Origin: Nocardioides donggukensis
GTDB lineage: Bacteria; Actinomycetota; Actinomycetes; Propionibacteriales; Nocardioidaceae
Length of the DNA: 64,000 nt
NCBI RefSeq assembly: GCF_014842875.1
Contig: NZ_JACYXZ010000001.1
Coordinates: 744,001 to 808,000, forward strand
Direction of reading: 5' to 3'
The translations under genes and the position numbers were made by a program. The notes beneath the pieces are model-generated. The model had not been told where the DNA came from, made no database searches, and worked only from the letters and a program-made list of their open reading frames with translations. This document shows, piece after piece, positions 36,613 through 45,100 of the stretch (the first letter of the stretch is position 1; each line of letters begins with the position of its first letter).

Positions 36613-38064
36613 GTGAGCGAGCGACTGAGGCCGAGCGACCTGGCCTTCCTGTCCGCTGAGTCGCCGGCCACGCCCATGCACAACGCGACCCTCGAGATCT
36701 TCGAGGCCGGCCTGGAGTACGACGCGCTGGTCGTCCTGATCGCCGACCGGATCGCGTTCGTGCCCCGCTACCGGCAGCGGCTCCAGCGGGTGCCCGGCGG
36801 CCTGGCCAACCCGGTGTGGGTCGACGACGAGCGCTTCGACCTCGGCTTCCACGTCCGTCGCTCCGGCCTGCCGCGGCCCGGGACGATGGAGCAGCTCCTC
36901 GAGCTGGTGGGCCGGATCATGTCGCGGCCGCTCGACCCGCACCGGCCCCTGTGGGAGGTCTACTTCATCGAGGGACCGCAGGACGGCCGGGTGGCCGTGC
37001 TGTCGAAGTCCCACCAGGTCCTGGTGGACGGCGTGGAGACCGTGGACCTGGGGCAGGTGCTGCTCGACACCGGCCCGGAGCCCAAGACCCTGGGGCGGGA
37101 CGACTGGGCCCCGCGCCGCGCCCCATCGCCGGTCCGCCTCGCCGCCGCGGCGCTGCGCGACAACGTGCGGGACCCGGGCACCCTGCTGGCCACCGGCCGG
37201 AGCACCGCCGAGGCCGCGCTGCGGGGAGTCGAGACCGTCCGGGACCGGATGGGCGACGTGGCCAATGCGCTCGCGAACCGCCGCCCGACGTTCGACTCGC
37301 CGATCAACGCCGCCCTGTCCGAGCAGCGCCGGTTCGTCACCGTGCGGACCGACCTCGAGGACTACCGGCGGATCCGCCAGGTGCACGGCGGGTCGGTCAA
37401 CGACGTGGTCCTGGCCACGGTCACCGGCGCGCTGCGGGCCTGGCTCACGGCACGCGGCACCCCGGCCGGGGCCATGCGGCAGCTGCGGGCGATGGTGCCG
37501 ATGTCGGTGATCGACGACGAGCTCGAGGCGACCTCGCTCGGCAGCCAGATCGCCGGCCACCTGGTCGCCCTGCCGGTCGGCGAGGGTAGCCCCGTGGTGC
37601 GGCTGCACCAGGTCTCCTACGCCTTCCAGGCGCACGGGGAGACCGGCCGCGCGGTCGCGGCGAACCGGCTGGCCGGCATCGCCGGCTTCGCGCCCACGAC
37701 CTTCCACGCGCTCGGCTCGCGGGTGGCGGCCCAGCAGCTGCGCAAGGGCTTCCACCTCGCGGTGACCAACGTGCCCGGCCCGCAGTTCCCGCTGTACGCC
37801 GCCGGCGCCCGCATGGTCGAGACCTACCCGGTGCAGCCCCTGCTGCCCGACCAGGCGCTCGCGATCGGCGTCACCTCCTACGACGGCGGCGTCTACTACG
37901 GGATCACCGCCGACAGGGACGCCCTCCCGGACGTCACGATCCTCGGGCAGTGCCTCACCGAGGCCCTCGACGAGCTGGTCGACAGCGCGAGCGACGCCCG
38001 GCCCCGGGCACCCCGCGGCCGGCGCCGGCCCGCCGCCAAGAAGCCCTCCGGGCAGCCGGACTGA
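36613..38064 (+). CDS. wax ester synthase/diacylglycerol acyltransferase-like protein
   Basis: 483 aa, usual WS/DGAT size. LRPSDLAFLSAESPATPMHN opens the family. The catalytic motif HHxxxDG reads HQVLVDG here (within SKSHQVLVDGVE): the second His, the presumed general base, is Gln. The C-terminal motifs GSVNDVVLATVTGALR, LRAMVPMSV and LAVTNVPGPQFPLY are conserved. Active members join acyl-CoA to alcohols or diacylglycerol; this one may be inactive or may use another reaction. GTG 36613 with GAGAGGGG upstream is chosen; GTG 36604 is possible. The C-terminus is Arg/Pro/Lys-rich. The DUF6912 gene follows 1 bp later. Confidence 0.85.
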   Translation: MSERLRPSDLAFLSAESPATPMHNATLEIFEAGLEYDALVVLIADRIAFVPRYRQRLQRVPGGLANPVWVDDERFDLGFHVRRSGLPRPGTMEQLLELVGRIMSRPLDPHRPLWEVYFIEGPQDGRVAVLSKSHQVLVDGVETVDLGQVLLDTGPEPKTLGRDDWAPRRAPSPVRLAAAALRDNVRDPGTLLATGRSTAEAALRGVETVRDRMGDVANALANRRPTFDSPINAALSEQRRFVTVRTDLEDYRRIRQVHGGSVNDVVLATVTGALRAWLTARGTPAGAMRQLRAMVPMSVIDDELEATSLGSQIAGHLVALPVGEGSPVVRLHQVSYAFQAHGETGRAVAANRLAGIAGFAPTTFHALGSRVAAQQLRKGFHLAVTNVPGPQFPLYAAGARMVETYPVQPLLPDQALAIGVTSYDGGVYYGITADRDALPDVTILGQCLTEALDELVDSASDARPRAPRGRRRPAAKKPSGQPD

Positions 38065-38065
38065 C

Positions 38066-38416
38066 ATGCGGGTCTACGTCGCCACCACGCTGGCCGATCT
38101 CGCCGGGCACGTCGCCGCCGGCGCCGTGCCGCCGGGGGCGGAGCGGTTCGTCCCGGCCGACGTCGAGGCCGAGTACGACGCGCTGATGGCGGCGGCCGAG
38201 GCGTCGGCGGCGCTGCTCGCCGGACCCGGCCGCCGGGTGGTCGTGGTGGCCGACGTGGCCGGGGAGGCGGAGGCCGACGCGGCGATCCCGCTCCGGCGGG
38301 TGGTGGCCGTGCACGCCGACGCCGAGACGCTGGCCGACCCCGCGGCGCACCCCGAGGACGACCTCGGGTGGTACGCGACCCAGGAGATCCCGGGCCTGCT
38401 CTCCGGGGCCGTTTGA
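38066..38416 (+). CDS. small conserved actinobacterial protein (DUF6912-like)
   Basis: 116 aa, soluble, no membrane segment. The N-terminus MRVYVATTLADLAGHV and C-terminus DLGWYATQEIPGLL are the recognisable conserved parts; the middle is Ala/Glu/Asp-rich with VVVVADVAGEAEADAAIPL. Function unknown; I place it in DUF6912 from memory of the WYA-Q-E ending. It begins 1 bp after the WS/DGAT-like stop, so cotranslation is likely. pruA follows 32 bp downstream. Confidence 0.75.
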   Translation: MRVYVATTLADLAGHVAAGAVPPGAERFVPADVEAEYDALMAAAEASAALLAGPGRRVVVVADVAGEAEADAAIPLRRVVAVHADAETLADPAAHPEDDLGWYATQEIPGLLSGAV

Positions 38417-38448
38417 GAGCCACCTCACTTCTCTGAGACGATCGCGGC

Positions 38449-40083
38449 ATGGACGCGATCACCTTCCCCCCTGCTCCGGCCAACGAGCCGAACCTCACCT
38501 ACGCACCGGGCACCCCGGAGCGGGCGGCACTCCGGGCCGAGCTGGACCGTCTCGAGGGACGCCAGCACGACCTGACCGCCACCATCGGCGGGGAGAAGCG
38601 CATGGGCGGGGGCGCGGAGACGAAGGTCGTCCAGCCGCACGACCACCAGCACGTCCTGGGTGTGCTGCGCAACGCCACCCAGACCGACGCCAAGGCGGCG
38701 GTCGAGGCCGCCGCCGACGCCGCCCCGGCGTGGCGGGCGATGCCGGTCGACGAGCGGTGCGCGATCATCCTCAAGGCCGCCGACCTCCTGGCCGGACCGT
38801 GGCGCCAGCGGATCAACGCCGCCACCGTGCTGGGCCAGTCCAAGACCGCGTTCCAGGCCGAGATCGACTCCGCCTGCGAGCTGATCGACTTCTGGCGGTT
38901 CAACGTCCACTACGCCAAGCAGATCCTCACCGAGCAGCCGATCCGCAACAGCCCCGGCATCTGGAACCGGACCGACCACCGCCCGCTCGAGGGGTTCGTC
39001 TACGCGATCACGCCGTTCAACTTCACCGCGATCGCCGGCAACCTGCCCACCGCGCCGGCGCTGATGGGCAACACGGTGATCTGGAAGCCCTCGCCCACCC
39101 AGCAGCTCGCCGCGCACCTGACGATGGAGCTGCTCGAGGAGGCCGGGATGCCCCCGGGCGTCATCAACATGCTGCCCGGCGACGGCCTGGACGTCTCGAA
39201 GGTGGTGCTGGCCCACCCGGACCTGGCCGGCATCCACTTCACCGGCTCCACGCCCACCTTCCAGCACCTGTGGCGCACGGTGGGGGAGAACATCGCCGGC
39301 TACCGGTCCTACCCCCGGATCGTCGGCGAGACCGGGGGCAAGGACTTCATCGTGGCGCACCCGAGCGCCGACCCGGACGTGCTGCGGGTCGCCATGATCC
39401 GCGGGGCGTTCGAGTTCCAGGGGCAGAAGTGCTCCGCGGCCTCGCGCGCCTACGTGCCGAAGTCGGTCTGGAAGAAGATGCGCGACTCGTTCGTGGCCGA
39501 GGTCGAGGGGATCACGATGGGCGACCCCACGGACTTCTCCAACTTCATGGGCGCCGTCATCGACGACCGCGCGTTCGCCAAGCACAAGTCGGCGATCACC
39601 CGGGCCAAGCGCAACAAGGCCCTCGACGTGGTCGCCGGCGGCCAGGTCGACGACTCGGTCGGCTACTTCGTGCGGCCCACGGTCGTGACCTCTACCGACC
39701 CGACCGACCAGATGTTCTCGACCGAGTACTTCGGACCGATCCTGGCCGTCCACGTCTACGAGGACCGCGACTTCGAGAAGGTCGTCGCGCAGATGGAGTC
39801 GTTCGCCCCGTACGCCCTGACCGGGGCGATCATCGCCCAGGACCGCGGGGTCATCTCGTGGGCGCGGGAGGCGCTGCGCTTCGCGGCCGGCAACTTCTAC
39901 GTCAACGACAAGCCGACCGGCGCCGTGGTCGGCCAGCAGCCGTTCGGCGGCGCCCGGGCCTCGGGCACCAACGACAAGGCCGGCGCCCCGGTGAACCTGC
40001 TCCGCTGGACCTCGCCGCGCTCCATCAAGGAGACGTTCGTCCCGCCGAAGGACTACCGCTACCCGTACATGTCCGCCGAGTGA
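38449..40083 (+). CDS. pruA: L-glutamate gamma-semialdehyde dehydrogenase
   Basis: Oxidises glutamate semialdehyde (from proline via P5C) to glutamate with NAD. 544 aa, the single-function form, with no proline dehydrogenase domain. AITPFNFTAIAGNL is the cofactor region, GETGGKDFIVAHPSAD the general-base Glu, and FEFQGQKCSAASRAY the catalytic Cys. TEYFGPILAVHVYED and VGQQPFGGARASGTNDKAG complete the family pattern. No proline dehydrogenase gene is adjacent. Glutamate produced here could feed the large glutamate dehydrogenase at 42 kb. Confidence 0.95.
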   Translation: MDAITFPPAPANEPNLTYAPGTPERAALRAELDRLEGRQHDLTATIGGEKRMGGGAETKVVQPHDHQHVLGVLRNATQTDAKAAVEAAADAAPAWRAMPVDERCAIILKAADLLAGPWRQRINAATVLGQSKTAFQAEIDSACELIDFWRFNVHYAKQILTEQPIRNSPGIWNRTDHRPLEGFVYAITPFNFTAIAGNLPTAPALMGNTVIWKPSPTQQLAAHLTMELLEEAGMPPGVINMLPGDGLDVSKVVLAHPDLAGIHFTGSTPTFQHLWRTVGENIAGYRSYPRIVGETGGKDFIVAHPSADPDVLRVAMIRGAFEFQGQKCSAASRAYVPKSVWKKMRDSFVAEVEGITMGDPTDFSNFMGAVIDDRAFAKHKSAITRAKRNKALDVVAGGQVDDSVGYFVRPTVVTSTDPTDQMFSTEYFGPILAVHVYEDRDFEKVVAQMESFAPYALTGAIIAQDRGVISWAREALRFAAGNFYVNDKPTGAVVGQQPFGGARASGTNDKAGAPVNLLRWTSPRSIKETFVPPKDYRYPYMSAE

Positions 40084-40090
40084 GGCGGGC

Positions 40091-40231
40091 GTGAGCCTCC
40101 CGGTCGCCGCCTGGCACCTGGGCCAGCTGCACGCCTACGAGCAGGCGCTGGTGCTGGTGATCGCGTTCGGCCCGTTCGTGGTGCTCGGGATCGTCGTCGG
40201 CGTGCTGCGCCGCCGCGACCTCGACCGCTGA
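40091..40231 (+). CDS. 46-aa single-pass membrane protein
   Basis: GTG 40091 lies 7 bp after the pruA stop and opens a 46-codon frame ending at TGA 40229-40231. The product begins SLPVAAWHLGQLHAYEQ, has one clear membrane helix (ALVLVIAFGPFVVLGIVVGV) and ends in a basic tail RRRDLDR. Length, hydrophobic pattern and position argue for a real gene, but no family is known to me. It could be a small membrane regulator cotranscribed with pruA. Confidence 0.6.
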   Translation: MSLPVAAWHLGQLHAYEQALVLVIAFGPFVVLGIVVGVLRRRDLDR

Positions 40232-40249
40232 CCCTCGCCCGGGTCCGCG

Positions 40250-40735
40250 TCAGCGGGCGGCGAGCCAGGTGCGGCCGACGGAGTTCTCGGTGCGCAGCGC
40301 CTTGTCGAGCAGGCCGGCGACGAGGTCCTCGACCTTCCCGCCGACCAGCGGCAGCTTGACCGTGATCTCGAGGCGGACCTGCTGGACGACGTCCGACCCG
40401 CGCTGCTCGAGGGTGGCGGTGCCGGTGATGTCGCCGGGCTTGCCGGGGATCGTCGTGTGGATGTCGGCGCCGGACTCCGTGGCCCAGGACTCCACCTGCC
40501 GGATCGGGATCTCCTCGCCCACGAACCGCTTCGCGAACGACGGCACCCGGTCCACGCCGTGCGCGTAGTCGAGGACCACCGTCCGCCCCGCCCCGTCCGG
40601 CTCGACGGTGACCGAGCGCCTCAGCACGCCCTGCCGGTCGAGGACCGACTCCCGGAACCCCGGGTCGGCCAGCATGGCCGCGACCCGGTCGACGGTGGCG
40701 TCCGGGTAGACGACCTCGGTGTCCAGCCGCTTCAC
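40250..40735 (-). CDS. DUF2505 protein (paralogue B)
   Basis: 161 aa, START/polyketide-cyclase-like fold as suggested by the family: VYPDATVDRVAAMLADPGFR at the N-terminus, VPSFAKRFVGEEIPIRQVESW in the middle and LPLVGGKVEDLVAGLL, the helix end. Such domains bind hydrophobic ligands, but no substrate is known. GTG 40735 overlaps the stop of the upstream paralogue (GTGA). It converges on the 46-aa gene. Confidence 0.82.
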   Translation of the reverse strand: MKRLDTEVVYPDATVDRVAAMLADPGFRESVLDRQGVLRRSVTVEPDGAGRTVVLDYAHGVDRVPSFAKRFVGEEIPIRQVESWATESGADIHTTIPGKPGDITGTATLEQRGSDVVQQVRLEITVKLPLVGGKVEDLVAGLLDKALRTENSVGRTWLAAR

Positions 40736-41202
40736 CGCTCACCCTCCAGCCAGGCCACGCCGACCCCGTGCTCGATGTCCCAGCCGTCCTTGAGCCGGGT
40801 GCCGAGCAGGCCCTCGATCCGGCCGCCGATCAGGGGGATCCTCGCCCTGGCCTCGCCCTCGAAGGTGTCCAGCGTGCCCGCCCCGTCGGCCACCAGCCGA
40901 CGGGTGCCGTGGACCCCGGCCGGCTTGCCGGGGCTGCTGACCGAGAACGCGGCCGCCCGGTCGTCGTCCCACTCCTCGGCCTGGACCGCCCGGACCGTGT
41001 CGCCGGCGAAGGTGCGGGCGAAGGCCGGGATGTCGCGGGTCGGCTGGACCATCTCGATCGCCACGGTGGTCCCCGAGATCGTGACGTCCACCGACTCCGC
41101 GCCCTGCGCCCACGAGGCCTTCTCCCGGAAGGCGGGGTCCGTGAGCATGGCGTAGACCTCACCCGGCGGGGCGTCGTACCTGACTGAGTGCTGGAGCTTC
41201 AT
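40732..41202 (-). CDS. DUF2505 protein (paralogue A)
   Basis: 156 aa, same family as its downstream neighbour: YDAPPGEVYAMLTDPAFREK aligns with the paralogue's start, IPAFARTFAGDTVRAVQAEEW with its middle and IPLIGGRIEGLLGTRL with its end. ATG 41202 (MKLQHSV) is chosen because family similarity begins there. The pair looks like a tandem duplication that has diverged strongly. It is divergent from the tryptophan dioxygenase gene across a 46-bp gap. Confidence 0.82.
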   Translation of the reverse strand: MKLQHSVRYDAPPGEVYAMLTDPAFREKASWAQGAESVDVTISGTTVAIEMVQPTRDIPAFARTFAGDTVRAVQAEEWDDDRAAAFSVSSPGKPAGVHGTRRLVADGAGTLDTFEGEARARIPLIGGRIEGLLGTRLKDGWDIEHGVGVAWLEGER

Positions 41203-41235
41203 GGGGTCATCATGTCCTCCCGGCCCGGGAGTGGC

Positions 41236-41241
41236 TACGGT
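41236..41241 (+). promoter_or_regulatory. leaderless-type -10 (TACGGT) for tryptophan dioxygenase
   Basis: TACGGT, seven bases, then ATG 41249. Confidence 0.53.
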
Positions 41242-41248
41242 GCGGCCC

Positions 41249-42040
41249 ATGACCGAGACCTTCACCTCCTTCGGGGAGGACGGCGCCCAGCTGACCTACG
41301 GGAGCTACCTGCGGCTGCCGCAGCTGCTCGACAGCCAGCACCTCGAGTCCGACCCGCCGGCCCACGACGAGCTGCTGTTCATCACGATCCACCAGGTCTA
41401 CGAGCTGTGGTTCAAGCAGCTGCTGCACGAGGCCACCGCGGCCCGGCAGGCGATGTACGACGGGCGCCTGTGGTGGGCCAGCCACCTGCTGAACCGCATG
41501 CACGTGATCGAGCGGGTGCTGGTCCAGCAGATCGACGTGCTCGAGACGATGACCCCGCAGGACTTCCTCGAGTTCCGGCAGCGACTGGCCCCGGCCAGCG
41601 GCTTCCAGTCGGTGCAGTTCCGCGAGCTGGAGTTCCTCTCCGGCGCCAAGGACCGCTCGTACGTCGACCGGTTCCGGGGGCTGACCGCGGACGAGGAGCA
41701 CCGGCTGGCGGCCCGGCTGGAGGAGCCGACGCTGTGGGACGGGTTCTGCGACGCGCTCCGCCAGCAGGGGCTGGCGACCGGGTCCGAGGACGAGGTGCGC
41801 GACTCGCTGGTCACCGCGGCGCACGACCGGTCGACGTACCCGGAGGTGTGGGTGCTCGCCGAGGGGCTGGTGCAGCACGACGAGCTGGCGGCGGCCTGGC
41901 GGGCCCGGCACGTGGTCATGGTCGAGCGGATGATCGGCACGAAGACCGGCACCGGGGGCTCCACCGGGGCGGCCTACCTGAGCAGCCGGCTGGGGCTGCG
42001 CTACTACCCGTTGCTGTGGGAGCTCCGCTCCGCCCTCTAG
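41249..42040 (+). CDS. kynA: tryptophan 2,3-dioxygenase
   Basis: Heme enzyme opening the indole ring of tryptophan to N-formylkynurenine. 263 aa, normal for bacterial enzymes. LTYGSYLRLPQLLDSQ, LFITIHQVYELWFKQLLHE (substrate-binding His/Phe/Tyr region), PASGFQSVQFRELEFLSG and WRARHVVMVERMIGTKTGTG with the proximal heme His are all present. Kynureninase is not adjacent, so the rest of the pathway is elsewhere. Confidence 0.96.
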   Translation: MTETFTSFGEDGAQLTYGSYLRLPQLLDSQHLESDPPAHDELLFITIHQVYELWFKQLLHEATAARQAMYDGRLWWASHLLNRMHVIERVLVQQIDVLETMTPQDFLEFRQRLAPASGFQSVQFRELEFLSGAKDRSYVDRFRGLTADEEHRLAARLEEPTLWDGFCDALRQQGLATGSEDEVRDSLVTAAHDRSTYPEVWVLAEGLVQHDELAAAWRARHVVMVERMIGTKTGTGGSTGAAYLSSRLGLRYYPLLWELRSAL

Positions 42041-42104
42041 CGACCATCGCATCGGGGGCCGGCCCCCCGGACGCGGCGAGTTGTGGGGGTCACACCTGCG
42101 GCCC

Positions 42105-42110
42105 TAGTGT
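42105..42110 (+). promoter_or_regulatory. leaderless-type -10 (TAGTGT) for NAD-glutamate dehydrogenase
   Basis: TAGTGT, six bases, then GTG 42117. TTGTGG at 42081-42086 with an 18-bp spacer could act as -35. Confidence 0.55.
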
Positions 42111-42116
42111 CGAGGT

Positions 42117-45100
42117 GTGTCGAACACCCTCGATGACAACAAGTCCGAGCTGATCGCCAAGGCCGTCGACCTGGCCGGTCACCGCAAGGGCGCCGGCGGG
42201 CCGCCGGTCGACCTCGTGGGCTCCCTCATGCGGACCTACTACCGGCACGTGGCCCCCGAGGACCTGGTCGACCGCACCGACGTCGACGTCTACGGGGCGC
42301 TGGCCAGCCACTTCCGGCTCGCCGGCAACCGGCCCCAGGGCACCGCCCAGGTCCGGGTGTTCACGCCGACCGTGCAGGAGCACGGCTGGTCGGCCAACGC
42401 GCACTCGGTCGTCGAGGTGGTCACCGACGACATGCCGTTCCTGGTCGACTCGATCACGATGGAGCTGTCCAACCAGCAGCGCAACCTGCACGTGATCGTG
42501 CACCCGCAGTTCGAGGTGTCCCGCGACATCACCGGCGAGCTGCAGGGGATCAGCGCCGCCGAGGACGGGGTCGTGGACTCCGGCCCGGAGACCATCCGCG
42601 AGTCCTGGATGCACGTCGAGATCGACCGGATCGCCGACTCCGAGGACGTCGCGGCGATCGAGGCCTCGCTGCAGGACGTGCTGCGCGACGTCCGCGAGGC
42701 GGTCGAGGACTGGGACCGCATGAAGGCCCAGGTGCTCGCCATCGTCGACGAGCTCGAGGCCGACCCGCCGCCGCTGCCGGAGCCCGAGATCCAGCAGGGC
42801 CGGGCACTGCTGCAGTGGCTGGCCGACGACCACTTCACCTTCCTCGGCTCCCGGGAGTACCGGCTCGAGGTCGACGAGGACGACCCCGAGGACATGATGC
42901 TGCGCGCCCTGCCCGGCACCGGCCACGGCATCCTGAGGGCCGACCAGGACCTGTCCGCGTCGTTCGGCAAGCTCCCGGACCTGGTGAAGGCCAAGGCCCG
43001 CGAGAAGACGCTGCTGGTGCTGGCCAAGGCCAACTCCCGCGCCACCGTGCACCGGCCCGCCTACCTCGACTACGTGGGGGTGAAGACCTTCGACGAGCAG
43101 GGCGAGGTCGTCGGGGAGCGCCGGTTCCTCGGGCTGTTCTCCAGCGCCGCCTACACCGAGTCCCTGACCCGGATCCCGATGCTGCGGGAGAAGGCCGCCG
43201 AGGTCATGAACCGGGTCGGCTTCGAGCCGCACAGCCACGCCGGCAAGGCGCTGATGGACACCCTGGAGAACTACCCGCGCGACGAGCTCTTCCAGACCCC
43301 GGTCGAGGAGCTGGCCCAGATCGCCGAGGCCGTGATGTACACCCGCGAGCGTCGGCAGCTGCGGCTGTTCGTCCGCCGGGACACCTACGGCCGGTTCCTC
43401 TCCTGCCTGGTCTACCTGCCGCGCGACCGGTACAACACGACCGTCCGGCAGAAGATCGCCGCGATCCTCGAGGACCGCCTCGGCGGGGAGTCGGTGGAGT
43501 TCACGGCGCGGGTCAGCGAGTCCAACATGGCCCGGGTCCACTTCGTGGTCCGACCCCCCAAGGGCGAGGTCATCGGCGACGTGGACGTGCCGGACCTCGA
43601 GCGGCGCCTGGTCGAGGCCGCCCGCTCGTGGACCGACGACTTCCACACCGCGGTGACCAGCCAGTTCGGCGAGGAGACCGGCTCCCGGTTGGGCCGCCTC
43701 TACGTCGAGTCCTTCCCGGAGGCCTACAAGGAGGACTTCCCGGCCCGCACCGCGGCGGTGGACCTGGGCCGGCTGGAGGGCATCGAGGGCGACACCGGGA
43801 TCGACCTGTCGATGTACGAGCAGGTCGACGCGGGCCGTGGCGAGGCCCGGCTCAAGGTCTACCGGATCGGCGCGCCGCTGTCGCTCAGCCAGATCCTGCC
43901 GATGCTGAGCTCGATGGGCGTCGAGGTGGTCGACGAGCGTCCCTACGAGATCGAGGGCCTGCCCCGGCCGTCGTACATCTACGAGTTCGGGCTGCGCTAC
44001 GGCGACGCCCTCCCGGCCGGGTCGCGGGCCCTGTTCCAGGACGCGATCCGTGCCGTCTGGGACGGCCACAACGAGATCGACGGGTTCAACGCGCTCGTGC
44101 TGGCCGCCGGGCTGACCTGGCGGCAGGCGACGGTGCTGCGCGCCTACGCGAAGTACATGCGCCAGGGGGGTACGCCGTTCGCGCAGGACTACATCGAGGG
44201 CGCGCTGCGCGGGAACGTCGACATCACCCGGCTGCTGGTGCAGCTGTTCGAGGCCCGGTTCGCACCCGGCAAGGACGGCCTGGCGGCGGACGCCGAGTCC
44301 CGGGTGGCGCTGGTCGCCGGACTGGAGGAGCGGCTCGGCCGGGCCCTGGACGACGTGGTCAGCCTCGACCACGACCGGATCCTGAGGTCCTACCTGACCA
44401 TCATCCGGGCCACGCTCCGGACCAACTACTTCCAGCCCGGCGAGGCGGACGGGGTCAAGACCTACATCTCCTTCAAGCTCGAGCCGTCGGCGATCCCGGA
44501 CCTGCCCGAGCCGCGACCGAGCTACGAGATCTTCGTCTACTCGCCGCGGGTCGAGGGCGTGCACCTGCGCTTCGGGCCGGTGGCCCGCGGCGGCCTGCGC
44601 TGGTCGGACCGGCGCGACGACTTCCGCACCGAGGTGCTGGGGCTGGTCAAGGCGCAGATGGTCAAGAACACCGTCATCGTGCCGGTCGGCTCGAAGGGCG
44701 GCTTCTTCGCGAAGAACCTCCCCGACCCCGGCGACCGGGACGGGTGGCTCGCCGAGGGGGTCGCCTGCTACAAGACCTTCATCTCCGGGCTGCTCGACAT
44801 CACCGACAACCTGGTCGACGGTGCGACGGTGCCGCCGGACGACGTGGTCCGGCACGACGGCGACGACGCCTACCTGGTGGTGGCCGCGGACAAGGGCACC
44901 GCGACGTTCTCCGACATCGCGAACGGGGTCGCCAAGGACTACGGGTTCTGGCTCGGGGACGCGTTCGCCTCGGGCGGGTCGGTGGGCTACGACCACAAGG
45001 CGATGGGCATCACCGCCCGCGGGGCCTGGGTCTCGGTCCAGCGACACTTCCGTGAGATGGGGGTCGACTGCCAGACCGAGGAGTTCACCGTCGCCGGGAT

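Noticed and set aside
36433..38067. 544-aa minus-strand frame opposite the WS/DGAT-like gene
   Set aside because: There is no domain, and the plus-strand frame shows conserved family motifs throughout.
40228..40252. Hairpin CTGAC...GTCAG between the 46-aa gene and DUF2505 as a terminator
   Set aside because: The complementary ends arise mainly because the convergent stop codons TGA and TCA are complementary, and the remaining stem is only 5 bp.
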